NCBI RefSeq assembly: GCF_030846775.1
Contig: NZ_CP132910.1
Span: 2,762,001 to 2,826,000, forward strand
Origin: Geothrix sp. 21YS21S-2
GTDB lineage: Bacteria > Acidobacteriota > Holophagae > Holophagales > Holophagaceae
DNA: 64,000 nucleotides
Direction: 5' to 3'
Made by a program: the position numbers and the translations under genes. Shown piece by piece: positions 36,193-46,194 of the stretch. Under the pieces are notes generated by a model. That model did not search any database, was not told where the DNA came from, and worked only from the letters and a program-made list of their open reading frames with translations. Numbering within the stretch: position 1 is the first letter of the stretch; every line of letters starts with the position of its first letter.

Positions 36193-38034
36193 TCAGAAGG
36201 AATGATAGACGCACTGGAACACCGCACGGGCCTTGAGGTGCCCATCGGCCGCGGGAATCCCGAAGACCTTCACCGCCGCGCCCTTCAGGAGGGCCGTGGC
36301 GGGGCTCACCTCGGTCAGCACCGGATAGGGGTTTCCCCCGTACCAGTCCGTCGCGGGCAGGTCGGCCCGGTAGCAGACCGTCGAGGCGTCCATGTCCACG
36401 GTGACGGTGTTGGCACCTCCGGGAAGCATCAGCCCGAAGCCCGAGGACGCATACGCTTCGGCCACGGTGCCGGCCGGAAGGGGCAGGGTCTCCAGGACCG
36501 CCCACTGGGCGCTCCATCCCGCGGGATTGGCGGCGTTCCCCCACACGGCGTGGACCGTGGCCAGGGCCCGCATGGCCCCCACGGTTCCACCGAAGTCCAC
36601 CACCGCGGCCGCGGCCCCGGCGAAGGACGCCGCCCCGGCCTGGATCCTGTCCGGGGCGCCGGCCTCCCACCAGGAGAAGCCCTGCTGGATGGTGCCAGCC
36701 CCACCGCTCCCTCCCGCGGGCCCGGCGAAGGGCAGGACCGGGACCAGGGCCGCGGCGTCCGTGCCCGTGGGACAGGACAGGGTCACCTGGTTCCCGTCCA
36801 CGGCCGTGACCGTGCCCTTGAAGTCCGGGGAGACGATGTCCACGGACAGGAGCGTGACCGCGCCGTGGAGGGGGAAGCGGAATACCGGGATCGCGGTGAA
36901 GCCCAGCGCGAGGTTGCCTGCGGACAGGAAGCCCGGTCCCGCCTCGGGGGCCGGGGCCATGAAGAGGGTCTCCTCGGTGACGACGCCGCCGGATCCGGCG
37001 GTCCAGCCGTTGAGGGCGTCCCCGTCGAAGGCCGCCAGGGCCCGGCCGGGATCGACGCGGACCACGCGCCCCTGGATCTGGGTGCCGAGGAAGGTGCCCG
37101 TGCCGGCCCAGATGCGGGTGGCCAGGAGCGTCCCGTCCTGCTGCAGCGTCCCGCGCACCGAAACCGGCCTTCCGGGCAGCGCGTCCCCGACCGCGGAGAG
37201 GTCCTTGATCACCTTGCGGGTCCCGTCATCCACGTCGAAGAAGTAGGCCCCGCCCGCCGCATCCACGGTGACCCCCACGAGCTGGGGCAGGAAGCCGGCA
37301 TTGAACACGCCCGCCCTGAAGGTGGGCGACATCTGGAAGGACTTCCTGGAGGCGTCGACCTTGTAGACCGAGCCCCGCAGGGGAAGGAGGTCCAGCCCGG
37401 CCGGGTCCGCGACCACGCGCTGGCGCAGGCTGTTCTCGAAATTCACCGTCCAGTAGACGGAGGCCAGCCTCGGCACCGCCGCGCCGGTCAGGAAACCCGG
37501 CCGGGCGGTGTCCCACTCCAGGTCCAGCACGACATTCCGGTCGGTGGTGACCACGAGGGGAGCCGCGAAAGGAACCGCCAGGGCGAGGGTCTTCGCGCCG
37601 TTCGCGCCGGAGATCCAGAGCTGCGGGACAGCAGTCTGGGCGGCCTGCGGGAACTGCGGGGAGGGCGTGGAGGACACGTTCAGGACGACATCGCCGCTGG
37701 CCGAGGCCAGGGTGACGGTGGCGCCCGTGTAGGTGCCCACCGGCGCCGCCAGGCTCCCGATCAGCTGGGTGGCACGGCCCAGCAGCGCGAGATTGACCGG
37801 AAGCGGCCCGGTCTGGGGCGCGAGCAGGGCCACGGGGGCGCCGCCCCCCTGGGGGGTCAGGGTCACGCTGACGATCTTCACGTCGATCTCCACCCAGTCC
37901 TGCGTGCCGGTGCTGGTCATGCAGACCGAGACCAGGCCCGTGGAGGGAGGAAGCGTGTGGGTTCCCCGGGAGGACGATGCGCAGCCCAGGACGAGGGGAA
38001 GGAGGGCGATCAGGAGACGGGAAGGGAAGGTCAT
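36193..38034 (-). CDS. DUF4382/DUF5666-like lipoprotein
   Basis: The 613-residue exported protein has a lipobox (LVLGCASS). The N-terminal domain (SVCMTSTGTQDWVEIDVKIVSVTLTP, VGTYTGATVTLAS) resembles DUF4382. The central part has OB-like strands (VSVRGTLQQDGTLLATRIW) like DUF5666. The C-terminal third is unassigned. These families occur as cell-surface lipoproteins of unknown function. The gene lies 12 bases downstream of another lipoprotein gene and 28 bases upstream of the MocR-like gene, so the three may be cotranscribed. Confidence 0.72.
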   Translation of the reverse strand: MTFPSRLLIALLPLVLGCASSSRGTHTLPPSTGLVSVCMTSTGTQDWVEIDVKIVSVTLTPQGGGAPVALLAPQTGPLPVNLALLGRATQLIGSLAAPVGTYTGATVTLASASGDVVLNVSSTPSPQFPQAAQTAVPQLWISGANGAKTLALAVPFAAPLVVTTDRNVVLDLEWDTARPGFLTGAAVPRLASVYWTVNFENSLRQRVVADPAGLDLLPLRGSVYKVDASRKSFQMSPTFRAGVFNAGFLPQLVGVTVDAAGGAYFFDVDDGTRKVIKDLSAVGDALPGRPVSVRGTLQQDGTLLATRIWAGTGTFLGTQIQGRVVRVDPGRALAAFDGDALNGWTAGSGGVVTEETLFMAPAPEAGPGFLSAGNLALGFTAIPVFRFPLHGAVTLLSVDIVSPDFKGTVTAVDGNQVTLSCPTGTDAAALVPVLPFAGPAGGSGGAGTIQQGFSWWEAGAPDRIQAGAASFAGAAAAVVDFGGTVGAMRALATVHAVWGNAANPAGWSAQWAVLETLPLPAGTVAEAYASSGFGLMLPGGANTVTVDMDASTVCYRADLPATDWYGGNPYPVLTEVSPATALLKGAAVKVFGIPAADGHLKARAVFQCVYHSF

Positions 38035-38046
38035 GGAAGCTCCTGT

Positions 38047-39084
38047 TCAGCGATGGACGAGGCAGATCGAGGAGGCCCAGGCTTGGCTCCTGCCGTCCGA
38101 AAGCAGCGTCTCGGCGCCGTTCTTCCAGAGCACCGCGTTGCCGCCGTCGGAGCCGGAGACGTAGACGTCCCTGCCGTAGGGGGCGATCCCGGTGGCCTCG
38201 GAATCCCGCCCCGAGGTTGCGCGCAGGGTGGCCTGCACGCCGTTCTTCCAGGTGGCAGCCACGCGGGTCGTGCCCACCACCACGTAGCCCGCGGCGTAGA
38301 CATCCCCGCCGGCCACGGCCAGGGCCAGGGCGGAGGCCGGGAGGACGCCGTCGGAAAGCGCGACCGGTTCGCCGTTCCGCCACAGGGTGGCCACCTGGAC
38401 ACCGGCCAGGTTCAGAACGTAGCCCGCCGTCAGGACCTCTCCCGCGTCCGTGACGGCAACCGCCGCGACATCCCCGGTCCCCGTGGCCGATCCGAGTCCG
38501 AAGGCCACCGTGTTCTTCCAATACTTCGCGCCCCCGTCCCACCCGGCGACGAAGGTGTCCGCGCCCTTGAGAGCGATCCCGCTGGCCCAGGAAAGGACCG
38601 CGCCGCCGCCCAGGACGGTGCCCTCTCCGTTCTTCCACCTTACGGCGAGGCTGTAGGGGGAGTTGCCGTTCACCGTCCCGGCGATGTGGACGTCCGCCCC
38701 CGACACCGCGATGCCCGTGAGGCCGACGCTGCTCGGGAGATCCGCCAAGGGCGCGCGGACCTCCGTCAGCGCCCCGTTCTTCCACATGGCCCCTGATCCC
38801 GGGAAGCCGGAGTGCCCGCCCACCGCGTAGACATCCGTTCCCGACACGGCCAGGGCCGAGACTCCGGCATGCATCCCGGCCTCGTTTTCCAGGGAGACCG
38901 GCGTTCCGTCCCGCCAGTAGAGGGCTTCCGTCCGGTCGTCCCGCGTGACGCTGCCTCCGACCAGGACGGAAACCGGCGCCTGGGGGAGGACCGTGTTCTC
39001 CTGGCTTCCGCCTCCGCCGGCACAGCCCAGGGCCAGGAGGGCAAGAAAGGGCAGCAGCGTCCGGACGGCTTGAGCGCGTTTCAT
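38047..39084 (-). CDS. Lipoprotein with beta-propeller-like WKNG repeats
   Basis: The 345-residue protein has a lipobox (LLALGCAGGGG). At least six repeats of about 45-50 residues follow, each with a core of the form VYAxG...A-x-W-K-NG-x-x-x-x-L. Examples are VYAVGGHSG...MWKNGAL, VHIAGTVN...VRWKNGE, VLTAGYVL...LWRNGE and VYVSGSDG...LWKNGAE. The spacing suggests a six- or seven-bladed propeller exposed at the surface or in the periplasm. No catalytic residues are recognisable. It is the first gene of the lipoprotein pair. Confidence 0.7.
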   Translation of the reverse strand: MKRAQAVRTLLPFLALLALGCAGGGGSQENTVLPQAPVSVLVGGSVTRDDRTEALYWRDGTPVSLENEAGMHAGVSALAVSGTDVYAVGGHSGFPGSGAMWKNGALTEVRAPLADLPSSVGLTGIAVSGADVHIAGTVNGNSPYSLAVRWKNGEGTVLGGGAVLSWASGIALKGADTFVAGWDGGAKYWKNTVAFGLGSATGTGDVAAVAVTDAGEVLTAGYVLNLAGVQVATLWRNGEPVALSDGVLPASALALAVAGGDVYAAGYVVVGTTRVAATWKNGVQATLRATSGRDSEATGIAPYGRDVYVSGSDGGNAVLWKNGAETLLSDGRSQAWASSICLVHR

Positions 39085-39168
39085 GGGGAGCTCCGTGGGT
39101 ATGGACCAGTCTGATCCCCGCTCCCCTGCCCGGACAGGTACAACTCCAGGATCCCGGAGGGTACAGCC

Positions 39169-40743
39169 CTACCTTTGCACGGGCGCCGGGGGCAGCGTCT
39201 CCTTGGTGAAGAAGGGCAGCCGCTCCGGGCGCTGCGCCAGGTGGATGGCCACGGAGGCCAGCACGGCGGCGGTGCGCTTGACGTCCTCGGGGGGCACCCG
39301 GTCGAGGGTGTCGATGGCGGTGTGCCAGGTGTACTCGAAGTACTCCAGCCCGTCCTGCACCACGCCGATGGCGGGCAGGCCCGAGGCGGTGAACGAGCTC
39401 ATGTCGGTGGAGGGGCCCGTGAGGGACTTGGGGGGACGGTTCCGGGTGGCCGAGGCGCCCCGCACGCCCAGGTCCTGGAAGGGCGCCAGAAGCTCGCGCA
39501 GCACCTGGGACCCCTGGGCGGGGCCGAACATCGTGAGCCCCCGGACCTGCCCCGCGCCGCCGTCCATGTTGACGTAGGCCACGAGCTGGCCGAACTCCGG
39601 CTTGGGGGCCTCGGCGCTGCCGTAGTGGGCCGCCACGTAGGCCATGGAACCCAGGAGGCCGTGCTCCTCCCCGTCCCACAGGGCGAAGCGGAGGGTGCGG
39701 GCGGGACGGACTCCCAGGGCCTTGACGATGCGGGCCACCTCCATCATCACGGCGGCGCTGGCGCCGTTGTCCGTGGCGCCGGTGGCGGTGTGCCAGGCGT
39801 CCAGGTGCGCCCCCAGCAGGATCACCTCGCCGGGCCTGGAGGATCCGGGAAGGTCGGCGATGACGTTGTAGCCCATGCCGCCCTTGTACGCCCGGTTCGC
39901 GATGTCCAGGGCCAGCTCCACCCGGGGCCCGTCCGCCAGCACCCGGCACATGCGCCCGTAGTCCTCGTGGCGCATGACGAGGGTCGGCACGGCCTTGGCG
40001 GTGTCGTAGGCCCGGTTCTGGAAGGCGCGCACCTGTCCGTTGCGCAGGCCCGCGTCGTTCACGCGCGCCAGGGCGCCGGACGCCACCAGGAAGGCGTCCA
40101 GCTGGGCCTCGGCCTCCCGGGGCGGCAGCGCGCCGGCGCGCCGGGGCGCCGGGGTCCGCGGTCCCTGCTCCGGAGCCGCGGGATCGAAACGCCGGGCCAG
40201 GGCATCGTCGGCCAGGCGCGGGGGGCGCGGGGACGGATTCAGGGCCGGCAGGTCCTTCGGCGCCCCCGCCAGCACCACGCGTCCGCGCACCGCCTTGCGG
40301 CTCGCGTCGAAGAGGGCCGTGAGCTCGGCCTGGGTGGGCTCCTCGGGAACCCTGAGCAGGTAGGCGTCGCCCCTCACGGCGCCGCGGGTGGAGGGGGTCC
40401 AGCTCACCACCTCCACGCCCAGGTGGGCCTTGTAGGGCGCTTCCACGTGGGCCGAGCAGCGCTCGTTGGCCCAGCCCGGGTGGCCGAACTGCCAGGATTC
40501 GAGCTTGGCGTCCAGGCCCCATTCCTGGAACCGGCCCACGGCCCAGTCCGCGGCGGCCTTGTAGGTGGGGGACCCGGTGAGGCGCGGGCTGAACACGTCG
40601 GTGATGGGATGGAGCGTGGCCATGACCTGGGACCGGTCCAGCGCCTCCGCGCGAATGCGGGCGTTCAGGCTGGCGTCGATAGGCTCCTGGGCCAGGCCCG
40701 GCGTCAGCAGGGCGATGAGGGGAAGTAGGCCCAGACCATTCAT
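39169..40743 (-). CDS. M28-family zinc peptidase, exported
   Basis: A 524-residue exported peptidase with a signal ending in GLAQE. A PA-like insert is probably present (residues 120-260). The catalytic domain has the M28 metal ligands: LGAHLDAWHTATGATDNG (histidine and bridging aspartate), the catalytic/ligand glutamates in WDGEEHG, the aspartate in NMDGG and the histidine in YTWHTAID. All ligands are present. The ATG at 40743 follows GGAGAG; the longer frame to 40875 lacks a signal at its front. It probably removes N-terminal residues from peptides in the periplasm, like related glutamate carboxypeptidase/aminopeptidases. Confidence 0.88.
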   Translation of the reverse strand: MNGLGLLPLIALLTPGLAQEPIDASLNARIRAEALDRSQVMATLHPITDVFSPRLTGSPTYKAAADWAVGRFQEWGLDAKLESWQFGHPGWANERCSAHVEAPYKAHLGVEVVSWTPSTRGAVRGDAYLLRVPEEPTQAELTALFDASRKAVRGRVVLAGAPKDLPALNPSPRPPRLADDALARRFDPAAPEQGPRTPAPRRAGALPPREAEAQLDAFLVASGALARVNDAGLRNGQVRAFQNRAYDTAKAVPTLVMRHEDYGRMCRVLADGPRVELALDIANRAYKGGMGYNVIADLPGSSRPGEVILLGAHLDAWHTATGATDNGASAAVMMEVARIVKALGVRPARTLRFALWDGEEHGLLGSMAYVAAHYGSAEAPKPEFGQLVAYVNMDGGAGQVRGLTMFGPAQGSQVLRELLAPFQDLGVRGASATRNRPPKSLTGPSTDMSSFTASGLPAIGVVQDGLEYFEYTWHTAIDTLDRVPPEDVKRTAAVLASVAIHLAQRPERLPFFTKETLPPAPVQR

Positions 40744-40833
40744 CAAGCTCTCCATCGTTATACGATGGTAGGCCCGGGAGAGGCTCCAGGGCGACGGAAA
40801 TCTGCGGAGCGCGCCGGAACCCGCGGGGCTCCT

Positions 40834-40895
40834 GGGAGCACGGGTCAGAATCCGGAAGCCGAAGGCTTCCTCCAACCCCCGTATCCGGTGCTCCC
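40834..40895 (+). promoter_or_regulatory. Structured 5' leader closing on the NHL gene start codon
   Basis: GGGAGCAC (40834-40841) is complementary to GTGCTCCC (40888-40895), which ends directly before the ATG at 40896. Inside it, GGAAGCC-GAA-GGCTTCC (40854-40870) forms a perfect seven-base hairpin. No strong Shine-Dalgarno lies outside the outer stem, so folding would occlude the initiation site. Confidence 0.4.
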
Positions 40896-42878
40896 ATGGC
40901 CTACCGTCCGCTCCTGCTCGCCGCCGCCCTGCTGCCCCTGGACGCCCAGGTCCTCGTCGAACCCCGCCACGGCGTCCTGCAGGCGGGCAGCACCCAGGCC
41001 TTCACGGCCCGTTCCCCCGAGGGGTTCCCCGTGGCCTGCGCGTGGACGGTCACGGGTCCCGGAGGCGCCATCGGGGCCGACGGGGTCTTCCGGGGCGGGC
41101 CGGGCCTGCACCGGGTGCGCGCCGCCAGCCTCAAGGACCCTTCGCTCTTCGACGAGACCGGGGTCCTGGTGCTGGAGGACATCCCGGGCCTGCGCACCGT
41201 GGGCCAGGTATGCCCCGGGGCCTTCGCCCCCGGGTGGTCGGAGGCCCTGCCCTTCGTGGACATCACCACCGGCAGGCGCCTGGGGGATCCCGGGGACCGG
41301 GTTCTGCAGCTGCAGGGAGCCGCCTTCCCCCAGCGCGACATCATCGGCTACGGCCTGCCCGTGACCGTGGCCTGGCCCGCGCCGGGCCTGGTCCCGGACG
41401 CCCAGCTCCTAAGCTGGAGCGAGGGCGGCGAAACCTTCCGCAGGGACGTGACGGGGTGCCACGGCGCCGTCCTGCAGGCCCGCGGCCCCATCACCGGGGC
41501 CCAGGTGGAGTTCCTCAACCGGGGCACGGCCCGGGACTGGACGAGCCTCGTCCAGCCCCTGGCCATCACCGTGCGCGGCGCCCTTCCCTTCGCCGGCAAT
41601 CCCCTGGGCCCGGGGGACGCGGACGGGACCGGCCTGTCGGCGCGGTTCCGGCGTCCGGAGGGCCTGGCCAGGATGGCCGACGGCACCCTCGTGGCGGCCG
41701 ATTCCGAGGCCCGGGCCCTCCGCCTGGTGAGCCCCGGAGGCGCCGTCTCGACGCTGCGGGGGGCCCCCTTCGTCTCCCCCGCGTTCGTGGCGGTCCGGGG
41801 CCGGGACATCCTGGTCGCGGACGCTGGCGGCCACGCCATCCTGCGCGTGGACGGCGGCGGGACCGCCACGACCCTCGCGGGCGTCCCGGGCCTGCGCGGC
41901 CACCGGGATTCCCCGGAGCCGGGCGAAGCCCTCTTCGACAGCCCCCAGGGCCTGGCCCTGGACCGCGACGGCAACCTCTTCGTGGCCGACCGCGGCAACC
42001 ACGTCATCCGGAAGGTCACGCCCCAGGGGGCCGTGACCACCGTGGCCGGCATCCCCGGCGCCCCGGGCCGCCAGGACGGCCCCCAGGGCACCTTCAGCGC
42101 CCTGGGGGGCCTGGCCTGGAGCGCCCCCGCGACCCTCTACGCCGTGGACGGCCACAGCGTGCGGAGCGTCGTGGACGGCGCCGTGACGACCCTCTGCGGG
42201 GACCCGGCCCGGCCCGGCCCCTCCCGGCAGACCCGCGCCGGGGTGCCCGTCGACGGCCGGACGCCCTGCCTGGATCATCCCCACAGCATCGCCCTCCTGG
42301 GGCGGGACCTCGTGGTGACCGACACGGGCAACCGCACCGTCCAGGCCATCCACCCCTGCCCCGGCGGCCGGGTCGACCTGAGCCTCCTGGCCGGGGACCG
42401 GTCCCTGGCGGGCACCCGCTTCGGCCTGCTCCGCATGGGCATCAAGGGCCCCCTGGGGGAGGCGTTCGCCGCCCTGGCCGAGCCCCGGGGCCTCGTGGCC
42501 GGCGGCGCCGGCGATCTCTTCCTGGCCGACGGCACCTGCCTCGTCCACCTCTCCGCCCCCGCCGCCACCCTCCATCGCACGGCCCCGGCGCTCATGCTCC
42601 TGTCCGGGGGGACCGTCCGGAGGGACCTCCCCCTGACCGTGGATTTCGCCGGCCCGGGCCTGAACCCGGAAGGCCAGGCGCCCTGCTTCTGGACCCTGGA
42701 CGCCCTGGATCCCGAGGGCCGGCCCGTGCTGCCCCGGATCCGGGGCGCGCTGTCCGGCGGGAGGGCCGGCCGCGCCGAGTTGACCTTCCGGAAGCCGGGG
42801 CGGGTGGAACTGCGGCTCACCTGCATCACCGAGGACGGCGTTCCGGCCCAGGACGCCGCCGTGGTCACGGTGGAGTGA
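40896..42878 (+). CDS. NHL-repeat protein, exported
   Basis: The 660-residue protein has a short signal ending in LDAQ. NHL-type beta-propeller repeats occupy about residues 235-520; recognisable blades include GLARMADGTLVAADSEARALRLV, GLALDRDGNLFVADRGNHVIRKV and ALLGRDLVVTDTGNRTVQAI. The N-terminal 200 residues and the C-terminal 110 residues are immunoglobulin-like and strand-rich. No enzymatic residues are seen; such propellers usually bind proteins or ligands. It has its own divergent promoter region, shared with the M28 peptidase gene, and a structured leader. Confidence 0.8.
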   Translation: MAYRPLLLAAALLPLDAQVLVEPRHGVLQAGSTQAFTARSPEGFPVACAWTVTGPGGAIGADGVFRGGPGLHRVRAASLKDPSLFDETGVLVLEDIPGLRTVGQVCPGAFAPGWSEALPFVDITTGRRLGDPGDRVLQLQGAAFPQRDIIGYGLPVTVAWPAPGLVPDAQLLSWSEGGETFRRDVTGCHGAVLQARGPITGAQVEFLNRGTARDWTSLVQPLAITVRGALPFAGNPLGPGDADGTGLSARFRRPEGLARMADGTLVAADSEARALRLVSPGGAVSTLRGAPFVSPAFVAVRGRDILVADAGGHAILRVDGGGTATTLAGVPGLRGHRDSPEPGEALFDSPQGLALDRDGNLFVADRGNHVIRKVTPQGAVTTVAGIPGAPGRQDGPQGTFSALGGLAWSAPATLYAVDGHSVRSVVDGAVTTLCGDPARPGPSRQTRAGVPVDGRTPCLDHPHSIALLGRDLVVTDTGNRTVQAIHPCPGGRVDLSLLAGDRSLAGTRFGLLRMGIKGPLGEAFAALAEPRGLVAGGAGDLFLADGTCLVHLSAPAATLHRTAPALMLLSGGTVRRDLPLTVDFAGPGLNPEGQAPCFWTLDALDPEGRPVLPRIRGALSGGRAGRAELTFRKPGRVELRLTCITEDGVPAQDAAVVTVE

Positions 42879-42966
42879 ATCCGGCCCGGCGCTCGCGCAA
42901 GCTGCGATCTCCCCGGGGAACCCCGCTACCCTGGAGGTCATCCCCGCCCATTTCCGAGGTAACCCC

Positions 42967-45900
42967 ATGCGCCCCCTCCGCCTGCTCCTCCTGACCACCG
43001 CCGCGGCCGCCCTGGCCCAGGCCCCGCCCCTCTGGCTGCGCTACCCGGCCATCTCCCCCGACGGCGCGTCGGTGGCCTTCTCCTACCAGGGGGACCTCTA
43101 CCGCGTGCCCTCCACCGGCGGCGCGGCCACCCCGCTCACCGTGGGCGGCTCGTACAGCTCCCGCCCGGTGTGGAGCCACGACGGCAGGTGGATCGCCTTC
43201 GCCTCGGACCGCAGCGGCAACCTGGACGTGTACGTCATGCCCAGCCAGGGCGGCGAGGCCCGGCGCCTCACGCACCATTCCGCGCCGGACCTGCCCTTCG
43301 CCTTCACCCCGGACGACCGGGAGATCCTCTTCACCAGCCAGCGGGGCCACTCCGCCCAGAGCCGGCAGTTCCCGGGACGGTCCTTCCCGGAGACCTGGCT
43401 GGTGTCCCGGGAGGACGGCCGCACCCGGCGCCTCACCGACACCACCCTCGAGCAGGCCGCCTACGATCCCGCAGGCGCCCGCATCCTGTTCCAGGACGTG
43501 AAGGGCTACGAGGACCCCTTCCGCAAGCACCACACCTCCGCCGTCACCCGGGACATCTGGAGCTTCCAGCCCGCCTCCGGCGCGTTCACCCGCCTCACGT
43601 CCTTCAAGGGCGAGGACCGCAACCCGGTCTTCGGCTCCGATGGGGACACCTTCTACTACCTCAGCGAGCGCAGCGGTTCCTTCAACGTCTTCCGCGGCTC
43701 CGTGGCCCACCCGGACCGGGCCGAGGCCGTGACCCGCTTCAGGACGCACCCGGTGCGCTTCCTCACCGCGGCCCGGGACAACACGCTCTGCTTCGCCTAC
43801 GACGGGGAGGTCTGGCTCCAGGGCCCGGGGGGGACGCCCCGCAAGCTGGCGGTGACGGTCCAGGTGGACGGCAGGGGCTCCCTGGAGAAGGTGCTGCCCG
43901 TGAACGGGGCCATCACCGAGATGAAGGTCTCGCCCACCGGCAAGGAGATCGCCTTCGTGGTGCGCGGGGAGATCTTCGTCACCAGCGCCAACGGCAAGGT
44001 CACGCGCCGGATCACCAGCCTTCCCGGCCAGGAGCGCAGCGTCAGCTTCAGTCCCGACGGGCGCTCCCTGGTCTACGCCGCCGAGCGCGGCGGGAGCTGG
44101 GACGTCTTCACCAAGCGCATCGTCCGCAAGGAGGAGCCCACCTTCTTCGCCTCCACCCAGCTGGAGGAGAAGGCCGTGGCCGCCACCAAGGCCGACGAGT
44201 TCCAGCCCCTGTTCTCGCCGGACGGCAAGGAGGTGGCCTACCTGGAGGAGCGCACCTCCATCAAGGTCACGGAACTGGCCGGCGGCAGGACCCGCACCCT
44301 CCTGCCCGAGGGCCGCAACTACTCCTACGCCGACGGGGACCAGGACTTCCAGTGGTCGCCCGACGGCAAGTGGATCGTCTATGCCTGCGACCGGGGCATG
44401 GGCTGGCTGCGCGACATCGCCCTGGTGCCCGCCGACGGCTCCGGGCCCGCCCGCAACCTCTCCCACAGCGGCTTCGGCAGCGGCGACCCGCGCTTCGCCC
44501 CCGGGGGCGCGATGATCTACTGGACCTCCTCCCGGGAAGGCAGCCTGAACGCCGCCCAGCAGGGCGTCACCCGGGACGTCTTCGGGCTCTTCCTCACCCG
44601 CAAGGCCTGGGACCGGTTCAACCTCTCCAAGGAGGACTTCGCCCTGGTGAAGGAGAAGGAGGACGCCGAAGAGAAGGCCAAGGCCAAGGATGCGGCCAAG
44701 GACGCGAAGCCCGAACCCGTGGCCATCGAGTGGGACGGCCTGGACGACCGGAAGGCCCGGCTCTCCAGCCACAGCGCGGCCATGGCCGACGCCGAGGTCT
44801 CGCGGGCCCTGGACAGGATGTACTACCTGGCGCGGTTCGAGAAGGGCTACGACCTCTGGTCCGTCGACCTCCGCACCCACGAGAGCCGGCTCGTCCTCAA
44901 GGTGGGAGCTGAGCGCGCGGCCCTGGAGGCCACGGCCGACGGCAAGGCGCTGTACCTCCTGGCCGACGGGAAGCTGGTGAAGATCGACCCTGAGACCGCC
45001 AAGCGCGAGGACCTGCCCGTGGCCTCCGAGCTCATGCAGGACCCCGCCGCCGAGCGCGCCTACATCTTCAACCACGTGTGGCGCCAGGTGGAGAAGAAGT
45101 TCTACGTCACCGACCTCCACGGCGTGGACTGGGCGATGTACCGCGAGGCCTACCGCCGCTTCCTGCCTTCCGTTCGCAACAACTACGACTTCCAGGAACT
45201 GCTCAGCGAGATGCTGGGCGAACTCAACGCCTCCCACACCGGGGCCCGCTACAACCCGCCCCAGGTGAACACCCCCGTCACGGCCTCCCTGGGCCTGTTC
45301 CTGGAGCCCGCCGGCAAGGGGCTGAAGGTGGCCGAGGTCCTGAAGGGCGGCCCCCTGGACCTGGACGCCAGCAGGGTGCGGCCCGGCCACGTGCTCAAGG
45401 CCATCGACGGCACCCCCGTGGACAGCCCGGAGGACGTCGCGCGCCTCCTGAACCGCCGCGCGGGCCTGCCGACCCTGCTCGGCTTCGACGACGCGGGCGT
45501 TGCCTTCGACGAACCCGTGAAGCCCCTGGCCCCCGCCCGCGAGAACGAACTGCTCTACCTCCGCTGGGTGGAGCGGAACCGCGCCGAGACCGAACGCCTC
45601 TCCAGGGGCCGCCTGGGCTACGTGCACGTGCGGAGCATGGACGACTCCAGCATGCGCACCGTGGTGGACGAAGCCCTGGGGCGCCACGGCGCCAAGGAGG
45701 CCCTGGTGGTGGACACCCGCTTCAACGGCGGCGGCAACATCCACGAGCAGCTCTCGGACTTCCTGAGCGGAAAGAAGTACTTCGACATCATCCCCCGCGG
45801 CCTCCCCTACGGCCACGAGCCCCTGCTCAAGTGGGTCAAGCCCTCCATCGTCCTCATGAGCGAAGGCAACTACTCCGACGCCCACCTCTTCCCCGTGGCC

Positions 45901-46173
45901 TACAAGCTCAAGGGCCTGGGCAGCACCGTCGGCAAGCCCGTGCCCGGCACCGGCACCTTCGTGTGGTGGGAGCCCCAGATCGACCCCACCCTGGTCTTCG
46001 GCATCCCCCAGGGCGGCTGGCGCACCCCCGACGGCAGGTTCTGCGAGAACAACCAGCTGGAACCCGACATCGAGGTGGCCAACGAGCCTGCCGCCATGAA
46101 CGGCGGCCGGGACCAGCAGCTGGAGGCCGCCGTGGGCGCCCTGCTGGGCCAGCTGGACGCGAAGCGGAAGTAG
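42967..46173 (+). CDS. Tricorn-like S41 protease, exported
   Basis: The 1068-residue protein has a signal (to LAQAP). Two WD40/TolB-like propeller regions follow (about residues 25-310 and 310-600, e.g. SPDGASVAFSYQGDLYRV and FSPDGRSLVYAAERGGSWDVF). A charged KEKEDAEEKAKAKDAAK linker leads to the C1/PDZ/C2 protease core. The core has the histidine region LNASHTGARY and the Ser-Asp pair in MSEGNYSDAHLFP that matches the tricorn nucleophile. It would degrade peptides in the periplasm. The gene stands alone with an 88-base gap to the NHL gene. Confidence 0.88.
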   Translation: MRPLRLLLLTTAAAALAQAPPLWLRYPAISPDGASVAFSYQGDLYRVPSTGGAATPLTVGGSYSSRPVWSHDGRWIAFASDRSGNLDVYVMPSQGGEARRLTHHSAPDLPFAFTPDDREILFTSQRGHSAQSRQFPGRSFPETWLVSREDGRTRRLTDTTLEQAAYDPAGARILFQDVKGYEDPFRKHHTSAVTRDIWSFQPASGAFTRLTSFKGEDRNPVFGSDGDTFYYLSERSGSFNVFRGSVAHPDRAEAVTRFRTHPVRFLTAARDNTLCFAYDGEVWLQGPGGTPRKLAVTVQVDGRGSLEKVLPVNGAITEMKVSPTGKEIAFVVRGEIFVTSANGKVTRRITSLPGQERSVSFSPDGRSLVYAAERGGSWDVFTKRIVRKEEPTFFASTQLEEKAVAATKADEFQPLFSPDGKEVAYLEERTSIKVTELAGGRTRTLLPEGRNYSYADGDQDFQWSPDGKWIVYACDRGMGWLRDIALVPADGSGPARNLSHSGFGSGDPRFAPGGAMIYWTSSREGSLNAAQQGVTRDVFGLFLTRKAWDRFNLSKEDFALVKEKEDAEEKAKAKDAAKDAKPEPVAIEWDGLDDRKARLSSHSAAMADAEVSRALDRMYYLARFEKGYDLWSVDLRTHESRLVLKVGAERAALEATADGKALYLLADGKLVKIDPETAKREDLPVASELMQDPAAERAYIFNHVWRQVEKKFYVTDLHGVDWAMYREAYRRFLPSVRNNYDFQELLSEMLGELNASHTGARYNPPQVNTPVTASLGLFLEPAGKGLKVAEVLKGGPLDLDASRVRPGHVLKAIDGTPVDSPEDVARLLNRRAGLPTLLGFDDAGVAFDEPVKPLAPARENELLYLRWVERNRAETERLSRGRLGYVHVRSMDDSSMRTVVDEALGRHGAKEALVVDTRFNGGGNIHEQLSDFLSGKKYFDIIPRGLPYGHEPLLKWVKPSIVLMSEGNYSDAHLFPVAYKLKGLGSTVGKPVPGTGTFVWWEPQIDPTLVFGIPQGGWRTPDGRFCENNQLEPDIEVANEPAAMNGGRDQQLEAAVGALLGQLDAKRK

Positions 46174-46194
46174 CGCTTCCGGCTGAATGAAGAT

